Assembly: GCF_900095855.1 (NCBI RefSeq) | Contig: NZ_FMIY01000002.1 | Location: forward strand, 1,107,322 to 1,171,321 | From: Megasphaera coli | GTDB taxonomy: Bacteria > Bacillota > Negativicutes > Veillonellales > Megasphaeraceae | Reading direction: 5' to 3' | Length of the DNA stretch: 64,000 bases | Translations under genes and position numbers: made by a program | The notes under the pieces: generated by a model | The model's input: the letters and a program-made list of their open reading frames with translations, nothing else | Database searches by the model: none | Told to the model about the DNA's origin: nothing | Shown here: positions 18,985 through 29,065 of the stretch, one piece after another | How the letters are laid out: every line of letters begins with the position of its first letter | Numbering within the stretch: position 1 is the stretch's first letter

Positions 18985-19998
18985 TTATAATCCTTTAGAG
19001 CCGATATATGCGGCCAAGTCATTTACGCGCAGGGAATAGCCCCATTCGTTATCATACCAGGCAACGACTTTTATCATATTGCCGTCAATAACCTGTGTGT
19101 CCAAGGCATCTACAATAGAGCTGTGTGTATCGCTGATATAGTCGGAAGAAACGGTAGCATCCTCGGAATAAGCCAAAATTCCTTTTAACGGACCGTCAGC
19201 CCATTTCTTCAACGCCCCGTTCACTTCTTCTTTGGTTACGTTCTTTGCCAAAACGGCAACGAGATCCGTCATGGATACGTTCGGCGTAGGCACGCGCAAA
19301 GCCATACCGGTAAACTTCCCCTTCAATTCGGGCAAAACGAGAGCTACGGCTTGAGCGGCACCGGTAGAGGTAGGAATGATCGACTGTGTCGCACAACGAG
19401 CGCGGCGCAGATCCTTATGCACGGAGTCGACGAGGTGCTGGTCGTTCGTATACGAGTGAACGGTCGTCATCATACCGCGCACAATGCCGAATTCCTGCGA
19501 CAGAACCTTGGCAACGGGCGCCAAACAGTTGGTCGTGCAGGAGCCGTTGGAAATAATGTGATGTTTCGCGGGGTTATAGGTTTCTTCATTAACACCCATG
19601 ACAATAGTTGCGTCCGGATTCTTCCCCGGAGCTGTAATAACCACTTTTTTCGCACCGCCGGCCAAATGCTTCGACGCCGATTCACGGTCTTTAAACTTGC
19701 CTGTCGATTCGACGACGACGTCGACATCCAACTTTTTCCAAGGAATATCGGCCGGATCCGTTTCATTCGTCACGGGAATCGCTTTTCCGTCTACAACAAG
19801 CGTATTTTTCTGTGTATCATATGAAACATCATGCCGCCATGTGCCGTGAACCGTATCAAATTTCAGCAAATCGGCCATGATCGGTCCGACAGAACGATTG
19901 TTAATCGCCGCGATTTCCACATCAGGTTGCGAAAGAGCCGTTCTGAATGTACATCTGCCGATTCTTCCGAAGCCGCTGATTCCGATTTTTATTGCCAT
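18985..19998 (-). CDS. gap: Glyceraldehyde-3-phosphate dehydrogenase, GapB-like (gap2)
   Basis: A 337-aa GAPDH with catalytic C154 in SNGSCTTNC and the usual HSYTNDQ and WYDNEWGYS segments. The residue that normally fixes the NAD ribose (Asp after AIN) is N34, followed by R35 and S36; together with GapB-type stretches such as TAPGKNPDATIVMGVNEE this suggests use of NADP(H), as in the gluconeogenic GapB of Bacillus. Cofactor use is inference. It is the first gene of the gap2-gap1-pgk-tpiA unit, with an AT-rich 200-nt upstream region that holds promoter-like elements and a perfect palindrome. Confidence 0.9.
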   Translation of the reverse strand: MAIKIGISGFGRIGRCTFRTALSQPDVEIAAINNRSVGPIMADLLKFDTVHGTWRHDVSYDTQKNTLVVDGKAIPVTNETDPADIPWKKLDVDVVVESTGKFKDRESASKHLAGGAKKVVITAPGKNPDATIVMGVNEETYNPAKHHIISNGSCTTNCLAPVAKVLSQEFGIVRGMMTTVHSYTNDQHLVDSVHKDLRRARCATQSIIPTSTGAAQAVALVLPELKGKFTGMALRVPTPNVSMTDLVAVLAKNVTKEEVNGALKKWADGPLKGILAYSEDATVSSDYISDTHSSIVDALDTQVIDGNMIKVVAWYDNEWGYSLRVNDLAAYIGSKGL

Positions 19999-20115
19999 TA
20001 TGTTTCCTCCTTACCGCTGTCGTCATGTATCGCCGTAAAACAAAGAATTAAAGGAGACACATTTTCGTCGTTTACTATTTATAAATATATATTAACTTCC
20101 TTATATTGTAAACTC

Positions 20116-20144
20116 TATATATAGCTTATTTTATTTTTTCTCAA
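20116..20144 (-). promoter_or_regulatory. Possible promoter of gap2-gap1-pgk-tpiA
   Basis: Minus strand TTGAGA (20139-20144), 17-nt spacer, TATATA (20116-20121). A second candidate (TTTACA, 17 nt, TATATT) lies about 25 nt closer to the gene. The region is very AT-rich, so either could be chance. Confidence 0.45.
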
Positions 20145-20166
20145 TAAGCGCAATATCTCAAATTTT

Positions 20167-20182
20167 AATAGTATATACTATT
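20167..20182. repeat. Perfect 16-bp palindrome upstream of gap2
   Basis: AATAGTATATACTATT reads the same on both strands. It is 17 nt after the gpmI stop and just upstream of the candidate gap2 promoter, so it could be an operator. No known regulator site is recognised, and no T run makes it a terminator. Confidence 0.5.
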
Positions 20183-20198
20183 TATTCCGTATTCCTTC

Positions 20199-21722
20199 TT
20201 AATCGTCGATTAAATTATGTCCCGTCATTTCTGCAGGTTGTTTTATTCCTGCCAAGTACAGCAGCGTAGGCGCCACATCGGCAAGAATTCCGTCATGGAG
20301 ATGCGCTTTTTTACGGACTTCACTGACGAGAAGGCAAGGCACGTGGTTTGTCGTATGGGCCGTATAAGGGCAGCCGGTTTCCTCATCAGCCATTTTCTCC
20401 GCGTTGCCGTGGTCCGCAATGATAAGTGCCTGGCCGCCCTGCTTTCGCAAAACCGCCACGATTTTTCCGATACACTCATCAACCGTTTCCACGGCCTTCT
20501 TCGCCGCAGCAAAAACGCCCGTATGCCCGACCATATCGGCATTGGCAAAGTTCAGGATGATCATGTCATACACATTGGTCTCAAGCGCCTCGATGACGCG
20601 CTTTGTCACTTCGGGAGCACTCATTTCAGGCAGTAAATCATAAGTCGCCACCTTCGGCGAAGCGATGAGCAGACGATCTTCACCGGCATTTTTTTCTTCT
20701 TCACCGCCGTTAAAAAAATACGTTACATGGGCATATTTTTCCGTTTCCGCAATACGGAGCTGTGTTTTGCCCGCTTCGGCAAGAACTTCACCGAGCGTAT
20801 TATGCAAATGTTCTTTATGATATACGACATGAACGGGAAGAGAGTCTTCATATGCGGTCATGGTCACAAAAAAGAGGTTTTGCAGCGGTCTTCTTGTAAA
20901 TCCCGTGAAACCGGTACTGACAAAAGCTTCCGTCAATTGTCTCGCTCTGTCGGGGCGGAAATTAAAGAAGACGACACTGTCGCCGTCTTTTATGGGGCAA
21001 CTGCGTAAAACCGTAGGAACGACAAATTCATCGGACACGCCGGCCGCATAAGATCGTGCCAGGCATTCTTCAGGCGTCTTCGCGTTTTCGCCCTCTCCTG
21101 AAGCAACAGCCTTATACGCTTTTTCTACGCGTTCCCACCGTTTATCCCTGTCCATGGCAAAGTATCTGCCGCTGATTGTAACAATTTCACCGACACCGAG
21201 CCGTTTCATTTCTTCTTCCAGTTCACGCAAGTATTCTTCCGCACTGCGCGGCAATACGTCGCGGCCGTCGAGGAAAGCATGGATATATACGCGTTCCACC
21301 CCATATTGCCTGGCCATTGCCAAAAGGCCGTAGAGATGCTTTTCGCTGCTGTGCACACCGCCCGGTGAAACAAGACCCATAATGTGCAGTGAACGGTCCC
21401 TGCGGCGCGCATTTTCCATGGCCTCCTGCAAGACTTTTTTCTTAAAGAATGCTCCCGATTCTATGTCCTTAGTGATCTTCGTCAAAGATTGGTAGACGAT
21501 ACGGCCGGCACCGATATTCAAGTGCCCCACTTCCGAATTGCCGATCTGTCCGTGCGGCAAGCCGACAGCCTCTGCCGACGCTTCCAGATGGGAATGAGGA
21601 TATTCACGCCAAAGAGCAGGCAATGCCTTTAAATCGGCCTGAGCCACGGCATTATGTTCCATCGCTTCGCTGCAGCCGAAACCGTCCATAATGATCAACA
21701 TAACCGTTTCTTTCTTTGCCAT
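20199..21722 (-). CDS. gpmI: Phosphoglycerate mutase, cofactor-independent
   Basis: This Mn-dependent enzyme of the alkaline phosphatase superfamily interconverts 3- and 2-phosphoglycerate. The product is 507 aa, typical of iPGM. Metal ligand D13 lies in IIMDGFG and the nucleophile is S63 in GNSEVGH. The C-terminal metal motifs NFANADMVGHTG and IADHGNAE are intact. ATG at 21722 has AAGGAGA about 7 nt upstream; longer frames are not needed. It lies 121 nt after gap3, separated by a strong hairpin, and 200 nt before gap2. Confidence 0.96.
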   Translation of the reverse strand: MAKKETVMLIIMDGFGCSEAMEHNAVAQADLKALPALWREYPHSHLEASAEAVGLPHGQIGNSEVGHLNIGAGRIVYQSLTKITKDIESGAFFKKKVLQEAMENARRRDRSLHIMGLVSPGGVHSSEKHLYGLLAMARQYGVERVYIHAFLDGRDVLPRSAEEYLRELEEEMKRLGVGEIVTISGRYFAMDRDKRWERVEKAYKAVASGEGENAKTPEECLARSYAAGVSDEFVVPTVLRSCPIKDGDSVVFFNFRPDRARQLTEAFVSTGFTGFTRRPLQNLFFVTMTAYEDSLPVHVVYHKEHLHNTLGEVLAEAGKTQLRIAETEKYAHVTYFFNGGEEEKNAGEDRLLIASPKVATYDLLPEMSAPEVTKRVIEALETNVYDMIILNFANADMVGHTGVFAAAKKAVETVDECIGKIVAVLRKQGGQALIIADHGNAEKMADEETGCPYTAHTTNHVPCLLVSEVRKKAHLHDGILADVAPTLLYLAGIKQPAEMTGHNLIDD

Positions 21723-21772
21723 TATCATTCTCCTTTTACAGATATAATCTAAACGATATGGGAGCACAATAC

Positions 21773-21805
21773 GGACAGGCGGGAGAGGAGCTCTCCGGCC
21801 TGTCC
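21773..21805. repeat. Long GC-rich inverted repeat between gap3 and gpmI
   Basis: GGACAGGC and its complement enclose a second palindrome (GGAGAG/CTCTCC), giving a stem of about 15 bp. No T run follows on either strand, so it is more likely an mRNA-stabilising or processing hairpin, or a weak terminator, than a strong rho-independent terminator. Confidence 0.6.
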
Positions 21806-21843
21806 GGTGTCAATACTGCAGCCTTATTGCCTGCATAAGCGGC

Positions 21844-22952
<1,109 letters not shown>

Positions 22953-22954
<2 letters not shown>

Positions 22955-22983
22955 ATATCGGAATGCCCTGAATCCCGATATTT
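22953..22983. terminator. Terminator-like hairpin between the C39-like gene and gap3
   Basis: AAATATCGG/CCGATATTT, 9-bp stem with a 13-nt loop. It follows the 23033 gene on the minus strand; the better T run (TTTTTCT) is on the plus strand, so it may be bidirectional. Confidence 0.55.
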
Positions 22984-23032
22984 TTCTATGATGCGCAACC
23001 GAATTACGGCACTGTTCTTCGTGCAGCCTGCC

Positions 23033-23635
23033 CTATTTCTTCACATCAATGAGAACTGCGCCGCCCTTACGGGCATACCCCGTATTCCACAACTCATAAA
23101 GAGAAAACCAGCGGAACGTACCGTAACTGATAACCTTGACCATAAGCGTGTCTCCAAATTCTCTATAGCCGGCCAACCAAAACCAGTGCCAAACATAGTC
23201 ACTCAGATTTTTGCTCTGATGCTTAAGATTCAAATACGGTACGGGCATGGACCTGTCAAGTTGTGCTTTAATTTTGTCCGCATAATCTCCGTACGCAGAA
23301 GCGCCGCTCAAACCGCGTAAAGAGACGGACGTTACGCCGCAGTCACCAAGATACCGCCTATATCCGTCCGTCCAAATATCAAGTGTATCAATTCCGGTCA
23401 TGCGGGGACTCAAATAAGGTTTCATTATCTGAGAGAAACGAACATAGTCCGATTCTTTTATTTTTTTCTCATTAAAGGGATAAATGGACACCAAATCACA
23501 GCGCCGTGCCAAGTAAATGCTCACATCACAGGCAACAACGGCACCGCAGCCGCCGCGGTTCATCCACCAATCCGTAAAGCGTTCCTGATTATATCCATAT
23601 CCGTTATTGACTTTAAAAAGCCGTAACTCCCCCAC
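23033..23635 (-). CDS. Uncharacterised protein, possible papain-like (C39-type) cysteine peptidase
   Basis: About 200 aa, no signal peptide or membrane segment. A cysteine in RGGCGAVVACD near the N-terminus, a histidine in YVWHWFWLAGY and the pattern around VKVISYGTFRWFSLYELW resemble the Cys-His layout of papain-like C39-type peptidases, but the match is weak. GTG at 23635 has AGAGG about 8 nt upstream; another GTG three codons earlier is possible. A terminator at 23676-23705 separates it from the exported-protein gene upstream, so it may be transcribed alone. Confidence 0.6.
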   Translation of the reverse strand: MGELRLFKVNNGYGYNQERFTDWWMNRGGCGAVVACDVSIYLARRCDLVSIYPFNEKKIKESDYVRFSQIMKPYLSPRMTGIDTLDIWTDGYRRYLGDCGVTSVSLRGLSGASAYGDYADKIKAQLDRSMPVPYLNLKHQSKNLSDYVWHWFWLAGYREFGDTLMVKVISYGTFRWFSLYELWNTGYARKGGAVLIDVKK

Positions 23636-23675
23636 GTTTCTCACCTCTTACAGCAAGCCGACCTTATATCGGTAT

Positions 23676-23705
23676 GAAAATACCGGCTGCGCTATATGCA
23701 GCCGG
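23676..23705 (-). terminator. Terminator after the exported-protein gene
   Basis: CCGGCTGC/GCAGCCGG, 8-bp perfect stem with 7-nt loop, followed on the minus strand by TATTTTC. Confidence 0.7.
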
Positions 23706-23747
23706 CTAATTGTGCCCGCACAATATTTTTATCTGTTCTCTAACGGC

Positions 23748-24308
23748 TTAATACCCGCGTTCCGCTTCTGTCTGTCCCACCAAAGATGCAAGCGTACCTA
23801 TAAATGAATTTCCCGTCATTTCGCTTGCATTCACGGAATAGGAATATAGACCGCTGCGCCAGTATGCCGCATAATTGACGCCGTCATCAGTCGTTACGGA
23901 AACAACCGTACGTCCGATGATAACCGGCATCCAGTTATCCGAATAATACCCCGATAAAGCACGCGGTGATAACTCTGCCGCCGCTGCTTTGCGAATCATG
24001 AGGCGATTATTATTTTTTACATCGCTTTCCTTATACACAAGTTGCGCCATCTTATCGATGGTTTCGCAGGCAATTAAAGTATAATGCTCATTGCCGGCCA
24101 ACGTAAGCGGGGCAAAGCCGACCGCATTCGCAACGGCCTGCACGCTCTTATATTCTTTAATGGGGCTGGGTATTTGAACCGCTTGTCCTACGGCAGCCTG
24201 CTCCATCCGGGAACTTCCGTTTACAGGCTGCTGCCCTGCGGCAAAAACACCGGCCGACATAGTGAACGCCGCCAAAGCGGCACAGGTAATTTTCTTAATC
24301 ATCGACAT
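23748..24308 (-). CDS. Predicted exported protein of unknown function
   Basis: A 186-aa protein with a clear signal peptide: basic MSMIKK, a hydrophobic stretch to about residue 22 and a likely cleavage after GVFAAG. The mature part starts with a Gln/Pro-rich linker, then a mixed alpha/beta region (IPSPIKEYKSVQAVANAVGF, two DGVNYAAYW-like strands). No catalytic motif or known domain was recognised with certainty. It is 9 nt downstream of a glutaredoxin-like gene, so the two are likely co-transcribed. It should act in the periplasm or be anchored outside the inner membrane. Confidence 0.72.
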   Translation of the reverse strand: MSMIKKITCAALAAFTMSAGVFAAGQQPVNGSSRMEQAAVGQAVQIPSPIKEYKSVQAVANAVGFAPLTLAGNEHYTLIACETIDKMAQLVYKESDVKNNNRLMIRKAAAAELSPRALSGYYSDNWMPVIIGRTVVSVTTDDGVNYAAYWRSGLYSYSVNASEMTGNSFIGTLASLVGQTEAERGY

Positions 24309-24317
24309 ATATCCCCC

Positions 24318-24596
24318 TTACTGTACCAATTTGTCAAAAACAGCCTTGATTTTGTACTTCGTTTCGCCGTACGATTCTTCGGGCTGCGCTTCATACAACT
24401 TCTTGTCACCCTGGAAAAATACGGGCACATAGTCATACATATGACCGGCCGTAACGTCGGGGTTTTCCGTTTCTTCATACCATTCAAGCGGTATATTGCC
24501 GTAAGCCGGATTGGCTTCCGTCAATTGGGCAACCGCTTTTTTTGCGTTAGCACAATAAGGACATTCATGTAAATAAAAAGCTGTAATTTTTTCCAT
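24318..24596 (-). CDS. Glutaredoxin/thioredoxin-like protein
   Basis: A 92-aa thioredoxin-fold protein with the redox motif C12-P-Y-C15 in HECPYCANAKKAV and the cis-proline segment DYVPVFFQG. Such proteins reduce disulfides in the cytosol; there is no signal peptide. The ATG at 24596 sits 9 nt after AGGAG; a GTG two codons earlier is too close. It leads a two-gene unit with the exported protein. The natural partner is unknown. Confidence 0.85.
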   Translation of the reverse strand: MEKITAFYLHECPYCANAKKAVAQLTEANPAYGNIPLEWYEETENPDVTAGHMYDYVPVFFQGDKKLYEAQPEESYGETKYKIKAVFDKLVQ

Positions 24597-24660
24597 TTTC
24601 ACGCACTCCTATACGTATTGTGAGCAGCCTGCATTCAGCAACGGCGGAAAAACTGATTGT

Positions 24661-24689
24661 ATTATACCATACCGTTTAAGTGTAATAAA
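24661..24689 (-). promoter_or_regulatory. Promoter of the glutaredoxin-like gene
   Basis: Minus strand TTTATT (24684-24689), 17 nt, TATAAT (24661-24666) with extended TGG. The rest of 24690-24922, up to potE, is AT-rich and shows only a plus-strand TGCTAAAAT that could be a potE -10. Confidence 0.6.
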
Positions 24690-24922
24690 GCCCGGTGCAA
24701 CTCCCGATACGGATATGCCATTGTTTTTAAAGTCAGGCGCTTATTTGTTTTTATAATTTTCAAAGCGTCTCGCATCCGATTAATTTTTTTAGATAAAAAT
24801 CAGAAAAATTTAAGCGTCTTTTTCCATCTTTTTTACTGGTATTGTAAAAAGAAAAGTGCTAAAATTAATTGATTTTTAAATTAGGGATTTTCCCAAATTT
24901 ACAGACGAAAGAAGGACTGATA

Positions 24923-26257
24923 ATGAAAACTACTTGTCGTAAAATGTCTTGGGTGCAGCTGACATTCGTCACTGCAGCCAATATGCTCGGTGCCGGCATT
25001 ATTATGCTGCCGACCCAGCTTGCGGAGGTCGGAACGATTTCCATCTTCTCATGGATCATTACCTCCTTAGGCTCACTCGCCTTGGCCATGACCTTCTCCC
25101 GCTGCGGCATGTATACTACTAAACGCGGCGGAATGGGCGGTTACGCCGAGTACGCCTTCGGACGAACAGGACATTTTATGGCAAATTACGCATATGCCGT
25201 ATCCATTGTCATCGCCAACGTAGCCATTTCCATTTCCGCCGTCGGTTACGGCGCCGGATTTTTAGGAACACAGTTTTCGCCATGGCAAACATGTTTATAT
25301 ACTGTTGTTTTACTTTGGATTGCAGCGTCCCTGAATTGCAACGGCAGCCGCTATTCGGGAAAGCTCACAACCATTACTATCTGGGGTTCCGTTCTTCCCA
25401 TTCTGGTCATTTCCATTGCCGGCTGGTACTGGTTTAATCCGTCCACCTGGCTGGCCGCATGGAGTCCCACTGCGCTCAATTGGAGCGATGCCGTAGGCAA
25501 TTCCATCTCCTTGACACTCTGGTCATTCCTGGGCCTGGAATCGGCTTCCGTCAATATGGATGCGGTCAAAGACCCGCAAACGGCCGTGCCTAAGGCAACT
25601 TTCATCAGCACGGTCTTCGTTGCCGTCGTTTACATACTCTCTACAAATATCGTTGCCGGTATTATCCCCAACGCGGATCTGCTTTCCTCAAGCGCACCCT
25701 TCGGCATGGCTTTTGCCGCCATGTTCGGTTCCACAACGGGACGTATCGTCATGGGACTTATGGCCTTTGCCTGCGCCGGCTCACTTCTTTCATGGCAGTT
25801 CACTTTGGCCCGTGTCTTTAAGACCAGCGCCGAAAGGGGGCTTTTTCCGAAAGTCTTTGCCCGCGTCACGTCGGCCGACGTGCCCTTGCGCGGCATGTTT
25901 CTCATCCTGTTGATGCAAAGTGTCCTCGCTTTGATGACTGTCAGCCCGTCTTTATCGGAACAGTTCGAGCAACTGGCCAATCTCGCCGTCGTTACGAACG
26001 TCATTCCGTACATCTTGTGCGCAGCCTCGTTAAAGGCGATTTTGGAACAGGAAAATATTTCCAACGCCGCCTGCAATAGAAATGTGTCTTATTTTCTTTC
26101 GGGCGTTTCCGTCATGTATTGTCTCTATGCCGTAACAACCGTAAACACGACAACCTTTATCGGCGGCTGCATTGCCGCCACAATCGGTTGGGTAGCGTAC
26201 ATGGTGCGCTTCAATCTCTTAAAAACGCACTTCATTGTTGAACAGGAAGTTAAATGA
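24923..26257 (+). CDS. potE: PotE-like putrescine/ornithine antiporter
   Basis: A 444-aa APA-family transporter with about 12 membrane segments. It closely follows E. coli PotE: NMLGAGIIMLPTQLAEVGTI, GGMGGYAEYAFG, NVAISISAVGYG, LWSFLGLESA and LANLAVVTNVIPYIL. PotE exchanges putrescine and ornithine across the inner membrane, often paired with the decarboxylase SpeF for acid tolerance. No decarboxylase gene is nearby, so the antiporter stands alone. ATG at 24923 has AAGGA upstream; an earlier in-frame start lacks a ribosome site. It is one of few plus-strand genes and ends with its own terminator. Confidence 0.93.
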   Translation: MKTTCRKMSWVQLTFVTAANMLGAGIIMLPTQLAEVGTISIFSWIITSLGSLALAMTFSRCGMYTTKRGGMGGYAEYAFGRTGHFMANYAYAVSIVIANVAISISAVGYGAGFLGTQFSPWQTCLYTVVLLWIAASLNCNGSRYSGKLTTITIWGSVLPILVISIAGWYWFNPSTWLAAWSPTALNWSDAVGNSISLTLWSFLGLESASVNMDAVKDPQTAVPKATFISTVFVAVVYILSTNIVAGIIPNADLLSSSAPFGMAFAAMFGSTTGRIVMGLMAFACAGSLLSWQFTLARVFKTSAERGLFPKVFARVTSADVPLRGMFLILLMQSVLALMTVSPSLSEQFEQLANLAVVTNVIPYILCAASLKAILEQENISNAACNRNVSYFLSGVSVMYCLYAVTTVNTTTFIGGCIAATIGWVAYMVRFNLLKTHFIVEQEVK

Positions 26258-26264
26258 ACGGCAG

Positions 26265-26300
26265 AAACCGCGTTGCCCTTGAGGACAACGCGGTTTGATT
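26265..26300 (+). terminator. potE terminator
   Basis: AAACCGCGTTG/CAACGCGGTTT, 11-bp stem with a 10-nt loop, followed by GATTTTA on the plus strand. It also lies between convergent genes. Confidence 0.8.
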
Positions 26301-26307
26301 TTATGTA

Positions 26308-27177
26308 TTACTGCTTCCATACGGCCGTTTTCAAAACAGTCAGCGCATTTCCCATACCTATGGCCGCCCACATAAAAAACGTATAGCTCACAAGGGGCAA
26401 GATAAAAATCAAGGGATTGTTGCGAACCGTCAAGTATTGAAACTCATACGCCCACAAGCCGGTCGTCATATTTACGGCTGTTTGCACAAAGATAAAGACG
26501 CAAACCATAAAAACCAGGCGAAAAAGAGCAAAGACGCGGTCTCTCATGAAGGGGTATCTCGTTTTGGCCGGATAAAAATAAAAGGCAAACGCAGCGATGA
26601 TGAAAATATTATAGGCCGCAGTGTTAACAAAAAAGAACAGGCCGAAAAGGCCGGTGATAAATTGCTCCGGCCCGCTTACGCCGGCAAAGTTCACAGCCGG
26701 AAAAAAGAAAAGAGCCATGAGCGCTGTCGGCAGCGGCAAGGCATACATAAGGGGATCAATAAATTCGGCAAAAAGCCGGTGCCGTCGGTTTGCATACCAA
26801 TATTCAAAAAGCCAGGCCAAAACGGCCTGAAGAAACAAAGTGCCCAGAAGCCAAAGAAAATAAACGCCCAATCGCAAAATATAGAACTTCCAGAGCTCCG
26901 TTTCGCGCAACGTACCTAAAAAAGCCGTGGCAAAAATCGCGCCGATAACATTGCCATAAAAAAGATATGCCGCTGCGGCATAAGCGCTCTGCCCGTGCCG
27001 CTTCAAATCCCGTCGGCGCAGCATAAGCGTTATAATTAGAGCGGTCAAAAAAAAGTACGGTACGGATAAACTGACAAAAAAGCGGCGGTCCGACACAAAG
27101 ATACCGAAGGGAATCGGAATAATCCACAGTGCCGACCAAAAGACGGCTCTCACCTTATTGACTATATCCGTTTTCAC
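26308..27177 (-). CDS. Multi-pass membrane protein of unknown function
   Basis: A 289-aa protein with about eight strongly hydrophobic segments separated by short basic loops such as RRRDLKRHG and YWYANRRHRL. No transporter signature was recognised. The GTG start overlaps the stop of the upstream membrane-protein gene (GTGA), which indicates translational coupling. The two proteins may form a small membrane complex; this is inference from gene overlap only. It faces potE across a shared terminator region. Confidence 0.75.
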   Translation of the reverse strand: MKTDIVNKVRAVFWSALWIIPIPFGIFVSDRRFFVSLSVPYFFLTALIITLMLRRRDLKRHGQSAYAAAAYLFYGNVIGAIFATAFLGTLRETELWKFYILRLGVYFLWLLGTLFLQAVLAWLFEYWYANRRHRLFAEFIDPLMYALPLPTALMALFFFPAVNFAGVSGPEQFITGLFGLFFFVNTAAYNIFIIAAFAFYFYPAKTRYPFMRDRVFALFRLVFMVCVFIFVQTAVNMTTGLWAYEFQYLTVRNNPLIFILPLVSYTFFMWAAIGMGNALTVLKTAVWKQ

Positions 27178-27605
27178 TGTTCCCCACCCCTGTCAGTATC
27201 CCGCTTCAGCAGACGACTGAGACCATATGACGTAAAGAGCATAACGCACAGGTCGGCATACATGAGGATGATAAAGATAAAATCCCGCACGACGGTCGGC
27301 CAATTCCAAAAATCCTGTGCTTGCCACCAAAAATCACCGTATTTGACCAGGCAGACAAACACCGCCATGGCCGCCAGCCGCACGAGAAAAAAGATGGGCG
27401 GCCATATGCACCGTGCAGGCTTGCCGAACCCGGCCCCTTGTCTGCCGACATAGCTGAAGGGTATGAAAAAGGACAAAAAGATGTAGCTTACAAGGGCGAC
27501 GACCGCACTGGAGCCGCTGTGAATCGTATAGGCGCCGATAGGAATGAGTATGGTAAAAAAGCTCATATATACGGATTGTTTAAAAATATCTCGCCACCAA
27601 GCCAT
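27174..27605 (-). CDS. Small membrane protein of unknown function
   Basis: A 143-aa protein with about four predicted membrane segments (YMSFFTILIPIGAYTI, SYIFLSFFIPFSY, IFFLVRLAAMAVFVCLV and FIFIILMYADLCVML) and a charged C-terminus. The ATG at 27605 follows GGAGG; a TTG five codons earlier is less likely. It is translationally coupled to the larger membrane-protein gene downstream. No family is recognised. A possible -10 (TATACT) lies about 45 nt upstream. Confidence 0.75.
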   Translation of the reverse strand: MAWWRDIFKQSVYMSFFTILIPIGAYTIHSGSSAVVALVSYIFLSFFIPFSYVGRQGAGFGKPARCIWPPIFFLVRLAAMAVFVCLVKYGDFWWQAQDFWNWPTVVRDFIFIILMYADLCVMLFTSYGLSRLLKRDTDRGGEQ

Positions 27606-27760
27606 GATCTTCCTCCACAAATGTAATATTCTATTCGTTCAGTATAGCAAAAAACCTTTTCCCTGAGTAGAGTACGACAGCATTTTCATAGCCTGAGAAA
27701 TATACTATAATAACACCTGTACCACATATGAATAACACAAAACTATACATGAGGTAGCTT

Positions 27761-29020
27761 ATGGCAAAGACATTTGAAACGCTCGGCATCACGCCGGCAT
27801 TGACGGAAGCGTTAAAAAATCAACACATTCAGACACCGACACCCGTCCAGGAACAGGCCGTTCCGGCAGCGCTGAAGGGACGAGATCTGCTCGTCCAGGC
27901 ACAAACGGGAACGGGGAAAACACTGGCCTTCCTCCTGCCCGCTCTGCAGCGAACAAAAAAAGACCGTTTTTTTGAACAGGTGCTGATCGTTGCGCCGACG
28001 CGGGAGCTGGCCAGGCAAATCGCCGAAGTCGCAGCTGCGTTTATACCGGCAACGGCTCTCGATATATTAAGCCTTGTCGGCGGCAAGACGATTGAAAATC
28101 AACTGCAAAAGCTGCACCGCCATCCGCAGGTCATTATCGGCACGCCCGGCCGTCTTCTCGACCATTGCCGCCGCAATTCCCTTGATTTGAGCGGCGTGCG
28201 CCATGTCGTCGTTGACGAAGCCGACCAAATGCTGCAATCGGGATTTCTCGAAGAAGTGGACGAGCTCATCAGTATGACGCCGAAAAAGCGGCAACTCCTC
28301 TTCTTCTCCGCCACCTTTCCGCCCAAGGTCCGCAGCCTGGCAAAAAAACACATGAGCCAGCCGCTCAGCCTGACCGTCCGCGAAGGTGAAACGGTCACGC
28401 TCGAAAATATTGAACAGCGTATTTATGTAATAAAAGAAGATGATAAATTTTCTTTTCTCTGTAAAATGCTGCAGGAATGGAACCCTTATTTGGCAATCGT
28501 CTTCTGTAATACAAAAGAACGCGCTGCGCAACTTGCAGGCAAACTCATTGCCAAGGATTTTAACGCGGCCGAGCTGCACGGTGATATGACGCAGGGGCGA
28601 CGCACGCAGGTCATACGCGACTTTGCCAAGGCCAAGACGCAGATCCTCGTCGCTTCGGACATCGCAGCCAGAGGTATCGACATTGAAGGCATATCGCATA
28701 TATTCAATTACGACGTACCTCGCGACGTCGATTACTACGTGCACCGCATCGGTCGGACAGGGCGCGCGGGAAGCTCGGGACTCTCCGTCATGTTCGCCAC
28801 CGCTGCCGATACCGATTGGGTACGGCGCATTGAGCATGCCATTGAGGCGACGATCATAAAATACACGGCTGACGGCCGCGTAAAAGTAAAAGCGGCAAAC
28901 AAGGCTCCAAAAAAGAAAAAAATTATCACGGACAAGCTGCCTGCCGCTACGTACAGAGCGACAAAGAAAAAAGAACATAAAATAAAACACAAAGGCGCCG
29001 ACCATCGCCGCCGGCGCTAA
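27761..29020 (+). CDS. DEAD-box RNA helicase
   Basis: A 419-aa ATP-dependent RNA helicase of the CshA/RhlE/DeaD group, acting in ribosome assembly, RNA decay or cold response. All core motifs are visible: Q motif (TPTPVQEQAVP), AQTGTGKT, PTRELARQ, TPGRLL, VDEADQML, FSATF, and in the second lobe VASDIAARGIDI and YVHRIGRTGRAG. The C-terminal tail of about 45 residues is lysine/arginine-rich (KKKKIITDKL, KGADHRRRR) and likely binds RNA. A TATAAT at 27706-27711 could be the -10. It converges on nagA with a shared terminator. Confidence 0.94.
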   Translation: MAKTFETLGITPALTEALKNQHIQTPTPVQEQAVPAALKGRDLLVQAQTGTGKTLAFLLPALQRTKKDRFFEQVLIVAPTRELARQIAEVAAAFIPATALDILSLVGGKTIENQLQKLHRHPQVIIGTPGRLLDHCRRNSLDLSGVRHVVVDEADQMLQSGFLEEVDELISMTPKKRQLLFFSATFPPKVRSLAKKHMSQPLSLTVREGETVTLENIEQRIYVIKEDDKFSFLCKMLQEWNPYLAIVFCNTKERAAQLAGKLIAKDFNAAELHGDMTQGRRTQVIRDFAKAKTQILVASDIAARGIDIEGISHIFNYDVPRDVDYYVHRIGRTGRAGSSGLSVMFATAADTDWVRRIEHAIEATIIKYTADGRVKVKAANKAPKKKKIITDKLPAATYRATKKKEHKIKHKGADHRRRR

Positions 29021-29054
29021 AAGGGAGCGGATTCCGTTTATCCGCTCCCTTTTT
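29021..29054. terminator. Bidirectional terminator between the helicase gene and nagA
   Basis: AAGGGAGCGGAT and its complement flank a short loop, followed by TTTTTG on the plus strand and preceded by AAAA, so it can end both convergent genes. Confidence 0.9.
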
Positions 29055-29065
29055 GTCAGATATAC

